Part shown: positions 53,826 through 63,614 of the stretch, piece after piece
Numbering within the stretch: the stretch's first letter is position 1
Layout of the letters: every line of letters starts with the position of its first letter
The notes under the pieces: generated by a model
Told to the model about the DNA's origin: nothing
Databases searched by the model: none
Seen by the model: the letters and a program-made list of their open reading frames with translations, nothing else
Source of the DNA: Sphingobium sp. EM0848
GTDB taxonomy: Bacteria; Pseudomonadota; Alphaproteobacteria; Sphingomonadales; Sphingomonadaceae
Assembly (NCBI RefSeq): GCF_013375555.1
Contig: NZ_JABXWB010000005.1
Location: forward strand, 1,514,001-1,578,000
Direction: 5' to 3'
Length of the DNA: 64,000 bases
Position numbers and translations under genes: made by a program

Positions 53826-54476
53826 TCAATCCTCCCGCCAACCCTGTTCGCCGATCAGCGGCACGAAAACCACCGCGCCCAAATCTCGCTCGGTATAGCG
53901 GTCCGCGTTTTCCCGTGTGATCTGGCACAGCCTTTGCCGTCCGGGACCACCGACCGGGATGATGAGGTGCCCGCTGACCTTCAACTGCTCCCGTAGCGCC
54001 TCTGGCACGGCGGGTGCGCCGGCCGCGACAAGGATGGCGTCGAAGGGCGCTTCGGGCGGCAGACCTTTTGTGCCGTCCCCCACGCGAATTTCGACATTGG
54101 CATAGCCCAGCGCCGCCAGCCGCTCTTCCGCCAGCCTGCCCAGCGCCTCATGCCGCTCGATCGCGAAGACCCGGCCGGCGAGCTGGCCCAGCAAGGCCGC
54201 CGCATAGCCTGATCCCGCGCCGACCTCCAGCACGCGGGCATCGGGTCCGATCTCCGCCGCTTCCAACATGGCTGCGACGATATAGGGTTGGGAAATGGTC
54301 TGCTCCTGCTCGATCGGCAGGGCGCAATCCTCATAGGCCGCTTCCTTCAGGCCTTCGCGCACGAAGCATTCGCGCGGGACGGTCCGCATGGCCGCGAGTA
54401 CCCTGGGGTCGCGGATGCCGCGCCGGGCGATCTGGCGGTCGACCATCTGGTCGCGCAATCGGGCATAGTCGGTCAT
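53826..54476 (-). CDS. pcm: Protein-L-isoaspartate O-methyltransferase
   Basis: 216 residues. SAM site VLEVGAGSGYAAALLGQL (residues ~80-97), the family signature region TISQPYIVAAMLEAAEIG before it and VFAIERHEALGRLAEERL after. Repairs isoaspartyl damage in aged proteins. Length normal. Stands alone between two terminator-like stems. Confidence 0.9.
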   Translation of the reverse strand: MTDYARLRDQMVDRQIARRGIRDPRVLAAMRTVPRECFVREGLKEAAYEDCALPIEQEQTISQPYIVAAMLEAAEIGPDARVLEVGAGSGYAAALLGQLAGRVFAIERHEALGRLAEERLAALGYANVEIRVGDGTKGLPPEAPFDAILVAAGAPAVPEALREQLKVSGHLIIPVGGPGRQRLCQITRENADRYTERDLGAVVFVPLIGEQGWRED

Positions 54477-54582
54477 GGCACGGTGCTCATGTGCGGGAGG
54501 GGATCATCCCATCCGCTCCCTTTCTCGTCGAAACGGACAACATTTGCCTGCTCCTATCGGTCCCCCGTTTGCGTATAATGTA

Positions 54583-55047
54583 CTAGCGCTCCTTGACCGT
54601 CTCCATAGCCACGAATGTCGAAGTGCTGGCGACATGGGGCAGGCTTGATATCTTCTCCCCCAGCACGATGCGATAGCGGCGAATGTCGGCCGTCCGCACT
54701 TTCAACAGATAGTCGAAGCTGCTGGCGATCATATGGCATTCCTCGACCTCGGCTATGCGGCGGACGGCGGCGTTGAACTCCTCGAGGGCCTTTTCGCGCG
54801 TGTCCGACAATTTCACCTCTGCAAAGGCAACATGGTCGAGGCCGAGCTTGGCGGCGTCGGTGACGGCACGGAAGCCGAGAATGACGCCTGTGTCGATCAA
54901 TCTCTTCAACCGGACCTGACAGGGGGTTTTCGAAAGCCCGACCTGCCGGGCAAGATCGGTCACGGTGATCCGGCCGTCCTGCGTCAACAGGGCGATGATT
55001 TTGCGATCGAAACCGTCCAATTCGACCTGATCTTCGTCATTATTCAT
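54583..55047 (-). CDS. Lrp/AsnC-family regulator, probably PutR
   Basis: 154 residues. N-terminal helix-turn-helix GRITVTDLARQVGLSKTPCQ, C-terminal RAM domain with VEECHMIASSFDYLLKVRTA. Divergent from putA with 98 bases between starts, the usual place of the proline-responsive activator (PutR) in alphaproteobacteria, where PutA itself lacks a DNA-binding domain. The AT-rich region between them (TTAGGGAATTTTAGG) is the likely binding site. Confidence 0.9.
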   Translation of the reverse strand: MNNDEDQVELDGFDRKIIALLTQDGRITVTDLARQVGLSKTPCQVRLKRLIDTGVILGFRAVTDAAKLGLDHVAFAEVKLSDTREKALEEFNAAVRRIAEVEECHMIASSFDYLLKVRTADIRRYRIVLGEKISSLPHVASTSTFVAMETVKER

Positions 55048-55145
55048 ATCATTCGTCCGAAAATTGTCCGTAAATAAGTCAATTATGTCTAATTTTAGGG
55101 AATTTTAGGTCTGATTGACAGGGGGAAGTGCGATAATCTGTTCCC

Positions 55146-58100
55146 ATGACCAGTCAGCGCCCTTTCGCCGCCTTCGCCCCGCCCATTCGCGAGCAGTTGC
55201 CGCTCCGTCAGGCCATCACCGCCGCCTATCGCCGGGACGAAACCCAATGCCTTGCTGCTCTGATCGAAGCGGCCACGCTGGACGAGCCGACCCGACGGAA
55301 AGCGCGTGAGACGGCGCGCGGGCTCGTGACGACGCTGCGCGCGAACCATCGGGGCAGCGGTGTCGAAGGGCTGGTACAGGAATATTCGCTCTCCAGTCAG
55401 GAGGGGGTGGCGTTGATGTGTTTGGCCGAAGCGTTGCTGCGCATTCCGGACGCTGCGACCCGCGACGCGTTGATCCGTGACAAGATCGCCGATGGCGACT
55501 GGAGTTCGCATCTGGGCGGCGGCAAGTCGCTGTTCGTGAACGCGGCGACCTGGGGGCTTGTCGTCACCGGCAAGCTGGTTGCCAGTGTCGATGACCGGGG
55601 TCTGGGCGCGGCGTTGGCCAGGCTGGTCGCGCGGGCCGGGGAGCCCGTCATCCGCCGGGGCGTCGATCTGGCGATGCGGATGATGGGAGAGCAGTTCGTC
55701 ACCGGCGAAACGATCACCGAAGCGCTGAAGCGCGCCCGGGAGATGGAAGCGAAGGGCTTCCGCTACAGCTATGACATGCTCGGGGAGGCCGCGACGACGG
55801 CAGCCGACGCGGCGCGCTATTATGAGGATTATGAGCGGGCCATCCATGCCATCGGCCAGGCATCAGACGGGCGCGGCATCTATGAAGGGCCGGGTATCTC
55901 CATCAAGCTGTCGGCGCTGCATCCGCGCTATGCCCGCGCGCAGGCCGACCGGGTGATGGGCGAGTTGTTGGCGCGGGTGAGGCAACTGGCCTTGTTGTCG
56001 AAAGCCTATGATATTGGCCTCAACATCGATGCGGAGGAGGCCGACCGGCTCGAAATCTCGCTTGACCTGCTGGAAAGCCTCGCGCTCGATCCTGAGCTTG
56101 CCGGATGGAACGGCCTTGGCTTCGTCGTGCAGGGCTATGGTAAGCGCTGTCCCTATGTCATCGACTGGATCGTGGATCTCGCCCGGCGCACCGGGCGGCG
56201 CATCATGGTCCGGCTGGTCAAGGGCGCCTATTGGGATGCGGAGATCAAGCGTGCGCAGGTGGATGGGCTGCCGGACTTCCCGGTCTATACGCGCAAGGTC
56301 CACACCGACGTTGCCTATATCGCCTGCGCGCGCAAGCTGCTGGCTGCGCCCGATGCCGTGTTCCCGCAATTTGCGACCCATAATGCGCAGACGCTGGCGA
56401 CCATCTATCATTTGGCCGGGCCGGATTTCGCGGTCGGCCAATATGAGTTCCAGTGCCTGCACGGCATGGGTGAGCCGTTGTATGAGCAGGTGGTTGGCGC
56501 GTCGCGGTTGAACCGTCCCTGCCGCATCTATGCGCCGGTGGGCACGCATGAGACGCTGCTCGCCTATCTGGTGCGCCGCCTGCTGGAAAATGGCGCCAAC
56601 TCCTCCTTCGTCAATCGCATTGCCGATCCGCTGGTGCCGGTCGAGGAGATGATCGCCGATCCGGTCGAGGTCGTCCGCGCCATGACCCGCCCCGGCGCGC
56701 ATCATGACCAGATCGCACTGCCTGCGAACCTCTATCCCGATCGCCGCAATTCGGATGGCATTGACCTCAGTGATGAAGCCGCGCTGGCCGAACTGACCGT
56801 TGCGCTTCAGCATAGCGCGGCCATCGAATGGACCGCTGCGCCGGAAGGAGGTGAGGGCACGCCGCGTCCAGTCTGCAATCCCGCCGACCATCGCGACCGG
56901 GTTGGCACCGTGACCGAGGTCTCACCCGAACAGGCGAGTGCTGCCGTGCGCCGGGCCAGCGGTTCGGACTGGATGGACGTGCCCGTTACGGATCGGGCAG
57001 CGGCGCTGGAGCGGGCCGCCGATGTGATGCAGGCGCGGATGCCGGTCCTGCTCGGCCTGATCGTGCGAGAGGCGGGCAAGTCGCTGCCCAACGCCATATC
57101 CGAAGTGCGCGAGGCGATCGATTTCCTGCGCTATTATGCCGTGCAGGCGCGCACGACGTTTGGCCCGGCGCAGACGGCGCTGGGACCGATCGTCTGCATC
57201 AGTCCGTGGAACTTCCCGCTCGCCATCTTCACAGGTCAGGTCGCCGCTGCTCTGGTCGCGGGCAATCCGGTGCTGGCCAAGCCCGCCGAAGAAACCCCGT
57301 TGATCGCCGCCGAAGCGGTGCGTCTTCTGCATGAGGCGGGCGTTCCCGCTGATGCGCTGCAACTGGTGCCGGGCGATGGCGCCATCGGCGCCGCACTGGT
57401 CGCTGCGCCAGAGGTGGCGGGCGTCATGTTTACCGGATCGACCGAGGTGGCGCGTCTGATCCAGCGCCAGCTTTCCACGCGGCTGTCACGCGATGGAAAG
57501 CCGATCCCGCTGATCGCGGAGACCGGCGGGCAGAATGCGATGATCGTCGATTCCTCCGCGCTGGCGGAGCAGGTGGTGGCCGATGTCATCGCCTCCGCCT
57601 TCGACAGTGCGGGGCAGCGCTGTTCGGCGCTGCGTATCCTCTGTCTGCAGGAGGATGTCGCCGACCGCACGCTGGCGATGCTGAAGGGCGCGCTCAGGGA
57701 GTTGCGCATCGGCCTCACGGACCGGCTGGCGGTCGATATCGGCCCGGTCATCACCGCCGAGGCCAAGGCCAAGATCGACGCGCATATCCGCACCATGCGC
57801 GGTCTTGGCCGACCCGTTGAGCAACTGGACCTGCCCGCTGAGACGCAGCACGGGACTTTCGTGCCGCCGACGATCATCGAGATTGATGATATTGCTGATC
57901 TGAAGCGTGAGATTTTCGGTCCGGTGCTGCATGTTATCCGTTTTCGCCGGGAAGGGCTGGACCAGCTTATTCAGGCGATCAACGCGACCGGCTATGGCCT
58001 GACCTTCGGTCTCCACACCCGGCTGGACGAGACGATTACCCATGTCACCGAGCGGGTGAAGGTCGGCAACATCTATGTGAACCGCAATGTCATCGGCGCG

Positions 58101-58754
58101 ATCGTTGGGGTTCAGCCCTTTGGCGGTTGCGGTCTGTCGGGCACCGGGCCGAAGGCGGGCGGCCCGCTATATTTGGGACGGCTGGTTGCGGTGCCGCCAG
58201 TGTTCATGGCCCGCACCGGGTATCTGGATTCGCCGCTGCATGATTTCGTCGCCTGGCTTGAAGCAAGAGGTGATGGAGAAGCCGCCGCCATTGCTCGCCG
58301 CCATGGGGAGGAATCGGCGCTGGGCGTGTCGCTGGAACTCACAGGGCCGGTTGGGGAGCGCAATCTCTACGCGCTACATCCACGCGGGCTGGTCCAGATG
58401 AAGCCGCAGACCCCTGCCGGGCTGATCGAGCAGATGGCTGTTGTGCTTGCGACCGGCAATCGCGGCTTTGTCGAGGGCATGGCACTGCCCGGCGGTTTGC
58501 CCGCAAGCGTGGCGGCCGTCTTCCCGATCCGGGTGGACCGGCCCTTTGCCGTCGTTCTGGTCGAAGGCGGCGTCGATCGCGTTTCGGCAGCGGTGGCCGC
58601 CGCCGTGGAAATGCCCGGCCCGATCGTCTCGGTCCACGCCGCCGATCCGCGCCGGGGGCTCGCCTATCATGGCAACTGGTTGCTGGAAGAGGTGTCGACC
58701 TCCATCAACACAACCGCCGCCGGGGGCAACGCCAGTTTGATGATGATCGGCTGA
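55146..58754 (+). CDS. putA: Bifunctional proline dehydrogenase / P5C dehydrogenase PutA
   Basis: 1202 residues. Proline dehydrogenase barrel with GPGISIKLSALHPRY, RLVKGAYWDAEIKRAQ, CLHGMGEPLYE and the FAD/substrate motif GANSSFVNRI. Then the aldehyde dehydrogenase: SPWNFPLAIFTGQ, AETGGQNAMIVD (Glu), FDSAGQRCSALR (catalytic Cys ~residue 821) and GVQPFGGCGLSGTGPKAGGP. It carries out both steps of proline to glutamate with substrate channelling. There is no N-terminal ribbon-helix-helix, so it is an enzyme-only PutA; a C-terminal domain of ~170 residues is present. Ends in a terminator at 58807. Confidence 0.97.
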   Translation: MTSQRPFAAFAPPIREQLPLRQAITAAYRRDETQCLAALIEAATLDEPTRRKARETARGLVTTLRANHRGSGVEGLVQEYSLSSQEGVALMCLAEALLRIPDAATRDALIRDKIADGDWSSHLGGGKSLFVNAATWGLVVTGKLVASVDDRGLGAALARLVARAGEPVIRRGVDLAMRMMGEQFVTGETITEALKRAREMEAKGFRYSYDMLGEAATTAADAARYYEDYERAIHAIGQASDGRGIYEGPGISIKLSALHPRYARAQADRVMGELLARVRQLALLSKAYDIGLNIDAEEADRLEISLDLLESLALDPELAGWNGLGFVVQGYGKRCPYVIDWIVDLARRTGRRIMVRLVKGAYWDAEIKRAQVDGLPDFPVYTRKVHTDVAYIACARKLLAAPDAVFPQFATHNAQTLATIYHLAGPDFAVGQYEFQCLHGMGEPLYEQVVGASRLNRPCRIYAPVGTHETLLAYLVRRLLENGANSSFVNRIADPLVPVEEMIADPVEVVRAMTRPGAHHDQIALPANLYPDRRNSDGIDLSDEAALAELTVALQHSAAIEWTAAPEGGEGTPRPVCNPADHRDRVGTVTEVSPEQASAAVRRASGSDWMDVPVTDRAAALERAADVMQARMPVLLGLIVREAGKSLPNAISEVREAIDFLRYYAVQARTTFGPAQTALGPIVCISPWNFPLAIFTGQVAAALVAGNPVLAKPAEETPLIAAEAVRLLHEAGVPADALQLVPGDGAIGAALVAAPEVAGVMFTGSTEVARLIQRQLSTRLSRDGKPIPLIAETGGQNAMIVDSSALAEQVVADVIASAFDSAGQRCSALRILCLQEDVADRTLAMLKGALRELRIGLTDRLAVDIGPVITAEAKAKIDAHIRTMRGLGRPVEQLDLPAETQHGTFVPPTIIEIDDIADLKREIFGPVLHVIRFRREGLDQLIQAINATGYGLTFGLHTRLDETITHVTERVKVGNIYVNRNVIGAIVGVQPFGGCGLSGTGPKAGGPLYLGRLVAVPPVFMARTGYLDSPLHDFVAWLEARGDGEAAAIARRHGEESALGVSLELTGPVGERNLYALHPRGLVQMKPQTPAGLIEQMAVVLATGNRGFVEGMALPGGLPASVAAVFPIRVDRPFAVVLVEGGVDRVSAAVAAAVEMPGPIVSVHAADPRRGLAYHGNWLLEEVSTSINTTAAGGNASLMMIG

Positions 58755-58806
58755 GAAGTCTCAGCCGCGGTGAATCTGCAGCTTTTGCCGGTGGGGTATT
58801 GCACAA

Positions 58807-58835
58807 AGGCCCGCCATTGATCTGACGGCGGGCCT
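58807..58835. terminator. Stem between putA and receptor 4
   Basis: AGGCCCGCC and GGCGGGCCT around 11 bases, between convergent genes. No T-run. Confidence 0.65.
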
Positions 58836-58871
58836 CGGTCTCAGGGCATCAGGGTTCGATCCTGATGTGTT

Positions 58872-61250
58872 TCAATATGTTAGTTTCACGTCGACGCCGA
58901 AGCTGCGCGGTTCGGCGAAATAGGCACCGCCAAATCCCAGACCGCCAAAGTCGATGCCGTAGGCGAGCTTGTCATTGTTCGCGAGATTTTCACCCCAGGC
59001 CGAGATTTCCATCTTGCTCCGTGTGCCCAACTCGACATTCGACAGGGTCAGCCGTGCCGACAATGTGCCCTGGCCGGGGGAGGCCACATCCTTGTTGAAG
59101 ATGTTCACCCGGTCGAGCGGGAAGAAATACATCTTGCTCCTGTAGGAATAGTTCACCTGCGCGGACAATTCGCCAAAGCCGAATGAGGGGAAGCTATATT
59201 GCGCACCGGCGTTCCAGTTCCACTTGGGGACGTTGGAGAAGCGGGCCTCATGCGCAACGTCAATAACCATATTGGTCACGGGGTCACGGAAGGCAAACTG
59301 CTTGAACTTGGGATCGGTATAGCCCAGCGAGCCGGTCAGGGTCAGGCCCTCGACCGGGACTGCCGTCGCCTCGAACTCGACGCCCTGGATGCGTGCCTTG
59401 CCCGCGTTCAAAATGATCGAGGTTGCGCCGCCCGTGCCGGAGGCGAACTGATTGATCTGCTTGTCCTTGTAATCAGTGTAATAAAGCGCAAGGTTGGTCC
59501 GCAGTCGACGGTCGAACCAGTCGGCCTTCAGGCCGGCTTCATAGGACAGCACCTTTTCGGGGTTGAAGCTGTTGAGCACGGTCGTGCGCGGATTGAAGCC
59601 GCCACTCTTGTACCCGGTTGATACCCGACCATAGACCATGATTTCATCGGTGATCTTATAATTGACCGATCCCAGCCAGGACAGGTTGGTAAATCGTGTT
59701 TTGCCCCGAACGTCGGGCGTCCCATTGCCGTCATTGTCGATGAACAGTGATTTCGAGTCCCACGTATAGCGCAGTCCGCCGGTCACTTCCAACCGGCCGT
59801 CCAGCGCCGACGGCCGCCAGCTGGCCTGGCCGAAAAGGGCATAGGAATCCGCCGTGCCGCCGAAATGGGCGGGCGGGAAAGCGTTGATCCCGATCAGGTC
59901 GAGGCCCGGATTAAGCGCTTGCACCGCACCGACGACCGCCGCCGGGAAACCGAAGTTGGTCAGACCCGTGACCGGCGTGACAATCGTCAGGAACTGGTGA
60001 TTGAACTCTTCTGCCCGTTCATAGAAATAATAGGCGCCAAGTACATATTTGAAATCGCCAACTTCTCCAGTCGCCTGCAATTCCTGCGAAAACTGTTCCT
60101 GTGTCTGGGGAGCATTATTGCCCTGATAAGTCGTTACACGCTGTACCGACGTCAAAGTCGGCGAAGTGGCATCGAATACAACACCCCGCAAGTTGCCATT
60201 GCCGCTCAGGCCCAGGATCGTATCCTGATCAAACTTGCGATAGGCCGTGATCGACTTGAGCGTCAGGGCCTTGGACGCATCATATTCCAGGGTCAGCGCG
60301 TGCCCGACGGATTTCGACCGGGAGTCCCAGCGATAATTGCCCCTGGTGTCAGTAAAGCCTTCCTGCAGGCCGTCGCGCAACCGTTCGCGGCTGAAGATCA
60401 GCGGATCGCCGCCCAGCGATGCGGATCGGCTGAAATAGTTGAGGACATCGGCCGATGCTGCGACAAGCTGGAAATAGGGGGGCTGACCCTTCTGCTTGTT
60501 CCAGTCGAAGCTGTAGTCGAGTTTCAGCGAGTCGGAGAGATCGCCGTGCAGCCGCGCCCAGACTGCGTCGCTCTTGAGCCCATAGGGATCGTGGGAGGTG
60601 AGCTTGTTGTCGACCCAGCCATCCTTCTCACGATGCTGATAGGAGATCGTCGCTTTGAACGGCGATCCCAGAAGATGGCCGGTGTTGAGCGTCGTCTTGG
60701 TGTACCAGCTATTGAAGCTGCCATAGCCAAGCTTCTCCTGAATACCGAAATCGTCGGTCGGGGTGCGCGAAACGAGCTGTACCGCGCCGCCGATGGTATT
60801 ACGGCCGAACAGCGTTCCCTGCGGTCCGCGCAGCACTTCGATCCGCTCCAGATCGACAAGGTCGAGGATCGCGCCGCCGGTACGGGCGATATAGACGCCG
60901 TCGAGATACATGCCGACCCCCGGCTCCGCGACGGCGGACGGTTCGGTCTGGCCGATGCCGCGGATCAGGATCGACGCGGCAGAAAGGCTGGAGGGTTGTC
61001 GGGAAATGACCAGATTGGGCGTGAACTGGGCGATCTTGTCGACCTGTTGCACATTCTGCCGTTCAAGGAAATTCTGTGAGAATGCACTGATCGAGACCGG
61101 CGTGTCCTGCAAGGCTTCAGCCGTGCGCCGGGCGGTGACCACAATATCCTCTAGCTGACCCCGGTTCGCCTGTGCTTCCTGGGCCACAGCAGGCGTGGCG
61201 ACACAGGCTGCGCTTATCAGCAGCAACCGCGAAAGCTTATCCCTCGACAT
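58872..61250 (-). CDS. TonB-dependent receptor 4
   Basis: 792 residues. Signal peptide ending PAVAQ, then DIVVTARRTAEALQDTPVSI, SILIRGIGQTEPSAVAEPGV, VLRGPQGTLFGRNTIGGAVQ, and a last strand SFGVDVKLTY. Same superfamily as the other three receptors but more distant. No regulator or enzyme is directly attached. Ligand unknown. Confidence 0.94.
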   Translation of the reverse strand: MSRDKLSRLLLISAACVATPAVAQEAQANRGQLEDIVVTARRTAEALQDTPVSISAFSQNFLERQNVQQVDKIAQFTPNLVISRQPSSLSAASILIRGIGQTEPSAVAEPGVGMYLDGVYIARTGGAILDLVDLERIEVLRGPQGTLFGRNTIGGAVQLVSRTPTDDFGIQEKLGYGSFNSWYTKTTLNTGHLLGSPFKATISYQHREKDGWVDNKLTSHDPYGLKSDAVWARLHGDLSDSLKLDYSFDWNKQKGQPPYFQLVAASADVLNYFSRSASLGGDPLIFSRERLRDGLQEGFTDTRGNYRWDSRSKSVGHALTLEYDASKALTLKSITAYRKFDQDTILGLSGNGNLRGVVFDATSPTLTSVQRVTTYQGNNAPQTQEQFSQELQATGEVGDFKYVLGAYYFYERAEEFNHQFLTIVTPVTGLTNFGFPAAVVGAVQALNPGLDLIGINAFPPAHFGGTADSYALFGQASWRPSALDGRLEVTGGLRYTWDSKSLFIDNDGNGTPDVRGKTRFTNLSWLGSVNYKITDEIMVYGRVSTGYKSGGFNPRTTVLNSFNPEKVLSYEAGLKADWFDRRLRTNLALYYTDYKDKQINQFASGTGGATSIILNAGKARIQGVEFEATAVPVEGLTLTGSLGYTDPKFKQFAFRDPVTNMVIDVAHEARFSNVPKWNWNAGAQYSFPSFGFGELSAQVNYSYRSKMYFFPLDRVNIFNKDVASPGQGTLSARLTLSNVELGTRSKMEISAWGENLANNDKLAYGIDFGGLGFGGAYFAEPRSFGVDVKLTY

Positions 61251-61833
61251 CTCATTCTCCCCATTTTTTAGATTTCTGCTTGGCCCGTCTTTGCTGGGTC
61301 CTGCCTTATTTATTGGAAAGCTCTGCTCCCTTCCTGTTCCTGGCCCGATCGCTGGTGGTGCTGTTTTACCAAGATTCAGCAGACCCGAATATTATCGGGA
61401 CCGACCGCCATTCGTTGAACCGACAGGTCATTTCCCATCAATATACAGTCCTTGGCCAGCAGCCTGTATTTTCAACCATGAATCATCTCTTTGCACAAGT
61501 GGATGCGTGAGAGATGTGTAAAAATTCTACGATAACTGTGGCAAAAAAGGCATATAACTAGTGAGATCGCGGATATGCCTGTCGAATTATCAACATATTA
61601 TCCTGCATACAGTTCGATGACGCAGTATGTTGATATATGCGAAATGATAATGTCAAATTTCGAGTCAGAAAATGGATAATGGTCAAAAATGGTATCGATT
61701 TGCGTAAATATGACAGGCCGGTGAATGTGAAATGGGCCTGATGCGCAGATAGCCGGAAGCGTCATGGCCCCCTGCGATGAACCTCTCTTGGCTGCACTGG
61801 CCTGAGGGCGGACTATGCGTTAGATGGGCGGCC
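61251..61833. other. Long gap upstream of receptor 4
   Basis: About 580 bases, AT-rich in the second half (61500-61700), with no supported gene. It must contain the promoters of both divergent genes. I see no clear operator or RNA. Confidence 0.45.
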
Positions 61834-62430
61834 ATGATGAAGGATTTGAGCGAGTTGGGTAAGGGGGTTGCGGCGCAGCATGGCTGGCCTGCGGCCAAGG
61901 CTTTCAAGACCTGGAAGACCGATGAGGCTGCCGGTGCGATCCTGACCAGGAAGGCGCTCGATATATTGCGCGTCATGCCGAAATCGCTCGACCGTTCCGC
62001 GCTGACCGGCGCCTATGCTGTCCATCTCCTACGGGACTGGGATGCGCCTTTGCAGGTGGTCGCGGGCAGGCTGCGCGTCGAAGGAGGTGATGCTTTCGTC
62101 GAACCTCTGTCATGCGTCGATAAGTTGAAAGGCGCAGAGGGGTGGTCAGGCGATTGCAACCATCTCTGGATCATGATCGGCTCGCAGATCGTCGATATCG
62201 CGCTGTTCCGCGCGGCCTATTCGGCGGAGGGATCGGCGCAACTGGCGCATTTCGTCAATCTGCAATTCGGATCGGGCAAAGCCCTCTATGTCGATGACTG
62301 GCGCCTGGCACGCCGTCGCGGGCTGTCTTATGAGCCGGTCTATGTGCTGGGTGCGGATGAAGTGACGGCGATTATGGCCGACGCATATCACGCTGGCGAA
62401 GCGCTCGCGCGGCGGCCTTGCAGGCGATGA
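61834..62430 (+). CDS. Conserved-looking soluble protein, unidentified
   Basis: 198 residues from 61834; 61837 is also possible. N-terminal helices (MMKDLSELGKGVAAQHGWP, ILRVMPKSLDRSALTGAY), then a beta-rich half with QVVAGRLRVEGGDAFVEP, CNHLWIMIGSQIVDIALF and an aromatic stretch. The Gly-Asp-Cys-Asn-His-Leu-Trp and 'IVDI' pattern recalls papain-like or transglutaminase-like folds, where His follows a strand, but I cannot place a full catalytic set. Family not recognised. Confidence 0.6.
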   Translation: MMKDLSELGKGVAAQHGWPAAKAFKTWKTDEAAGAILTRKALDILRVMPKSLDRSALTGAYAVHLLRDWDAPLQVVAGRLRVEGGDAFVEPLSCVDKLKGAEGWSGDCNHLWIMIGSQIVDIALFRAAYSAEGSAQLAHFVNLQFGSGKALYVDDWRLARRRGLSYEPVYVLGADEVTAIMADAYHAGEALARRPCRR

Positions 62431-62653
62431 GCACGCCGTGGAGGTCGGCCCGCTCGATGTCCACAGCCGGTCGAGCAGGCGAAGAAGCGCGTCGCTGATC
62501 CTCAATCCCCAAGATGATCTTTATGCGGTGACGAAGGCCAATGCGCCGCGGACCCAAGACGCACATTATGTTGAATTGCCAGGACTGGGGCATGGCCTGT
62601 TCGATCTGGAAACGGACCACATTACCCGGTTGGTCGAGGATTTCCTCGTCTGA
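62430..62653 (+). pseudogene. Alpha/beta hydrolase C-terminal remnant
   Basis: In one frame: ASLILNPQDDLYAVTKANAP, then YVELPGLGHGLFDLETDHIT and VEDFLV before the stop. Asp in PQDDL and His in GLGHGLFD are the acid and histidine of an alpha/beta hydrolase triad, but the nucleophile half is missing. Overlaps the end of the upstream gene and ends just before a terminator. Confidence 0.6.
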
Positions 62654-62661
62654 ATGATGGC

Positions 62662-62690
62662 GGGGCGGCGTTTGCGTGCCGCCCCTTTTT
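62662..62690 (+). terminator. Intrinsic terminator
   Basis: GGGGCGGC, eight bases, GCCGCCCC, then TTTTT. Serves the plus-strand genes; the minus-strand deacetylase ends at 62697. Confidence 0.85.
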
Positions 62691-62696
62691 ATCCAG

Positions 62697-63614
62697 TCAA
62701 ACGCCCGACCGGGCGACGACTTCCGATCCGGTCGCGAACCATGCACCGGGTTGCGCCGCCAGCCACTCCATCAGCGCGTCGAAGGCATCCATGCGATAGG
62801 GCAGGCCCATGATATAGGGCGTCAGGTGCATGGGCAGCATCCGGCCACCATGGCTCTGCGCCTCGCTGGCGAGCCAGGCATAGGCATCCCGCATCTGCGT
62901 TGCGTAGCTGTCCACCGATTGCTGCTGCACGTTGATGATCTGCCGGTCGGACAGTTCATGATTGAGCGGCAGGTTCACGATCGGGCCGCCCGGTGTGCTG
63001 AACCGGACGGGCAGTTCATCATGCACCCAGTCGCACATATAATCTACGCCGGCTTCGGCAAGCAGGCGCGGCGTCGCGAAGCTTTGCGAACGGGCGATGG
63101 AGAGCCATCCCGTCGGCCGCCGTCCGGTCGTTTTTTCGATCATCGCGAGCGAGGAGAGGATCAGGCTGCGCTCCTCCTCTTGCGGCAGGCTGCTGTCGAT
63201 GGTGCCGTTCATGTCGGTTGAATGGGCGATGATCTCATGCCCGCCGGCGACGATGTCCGCGACCAATTCCGGATAGCGTTCGGCAATCGCGCCGTTGCAG
63301 GCGACGCTGATCCGGACGCCGACCTTATCGAACGCGTCGAGCAGGCGATAGAAGCCGACCCGAGTGCCATATTCGCGTGCGGTATAGTGGCGATAGTCGG
63401 GATAGGCCGTCTGCATGTGACCGGGCGCACGAAACGGCTTGTCGGCGGGCAGAATGGGGAACCATTCCAGGCTGACGACCGGCAGGATCGCGACCGACTT
63501 GCCGTCAGGCCACTGCACCGGCGGACGCTTGAAGAAATGGGACCAGGGATAGAGGTCATGGTCCATGCCGCGCGCACGACGGGGGTATTCGAGATAGGTA
63601 GGGTCGAGGCTCAT
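62697..63614 (-). CDS. Polysaccharide deacetylase family protein (PuuE-like) 1
   Basis: 305 residues: SVAILPVVSLEWFPILPADK, YGTRVGFYRLLDAFDKVGVR, VAGGHEIIAHSTDMN (metal-binding His/Ser-Thr region) and TPRLLAEAGVDYMCDW. This subgroup includes PuuE-type amidohydrolases acting on small cyclic amides rather than sugars. The usual TFDDG first motif is replaced by a VSLEW segment. Overlaps the second gene by four bases, so they are co-translated. Confidence 0.8.
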   Translation of the reverse strand: MSLDPTYLEYPRRARGMDHDLYPWSHFFKRPPVQWPDGKSVAILPVVSLEWFPILPADKPFRAPGHMQTAYPDYRHYTAREYGTRVGFYRLLDAFDKVGVRISVACNGAIAERYPELVADIVAGGHEIIAHSTDMNGTIDSSLPQEEERSLILSSLAMIEKTTGRRPTGWLSIARSQSFATPRLLAEAGVDYMCDWVHDELPVRFSTPGGPIVNLPLNHELSDRQIINVQQQSVDSYATQMRDAYAWLASEAQSHGGRMLPMHLTPYIMGLPYRMDAFDALMEWLAAQPGAWFATGSEVVARSGV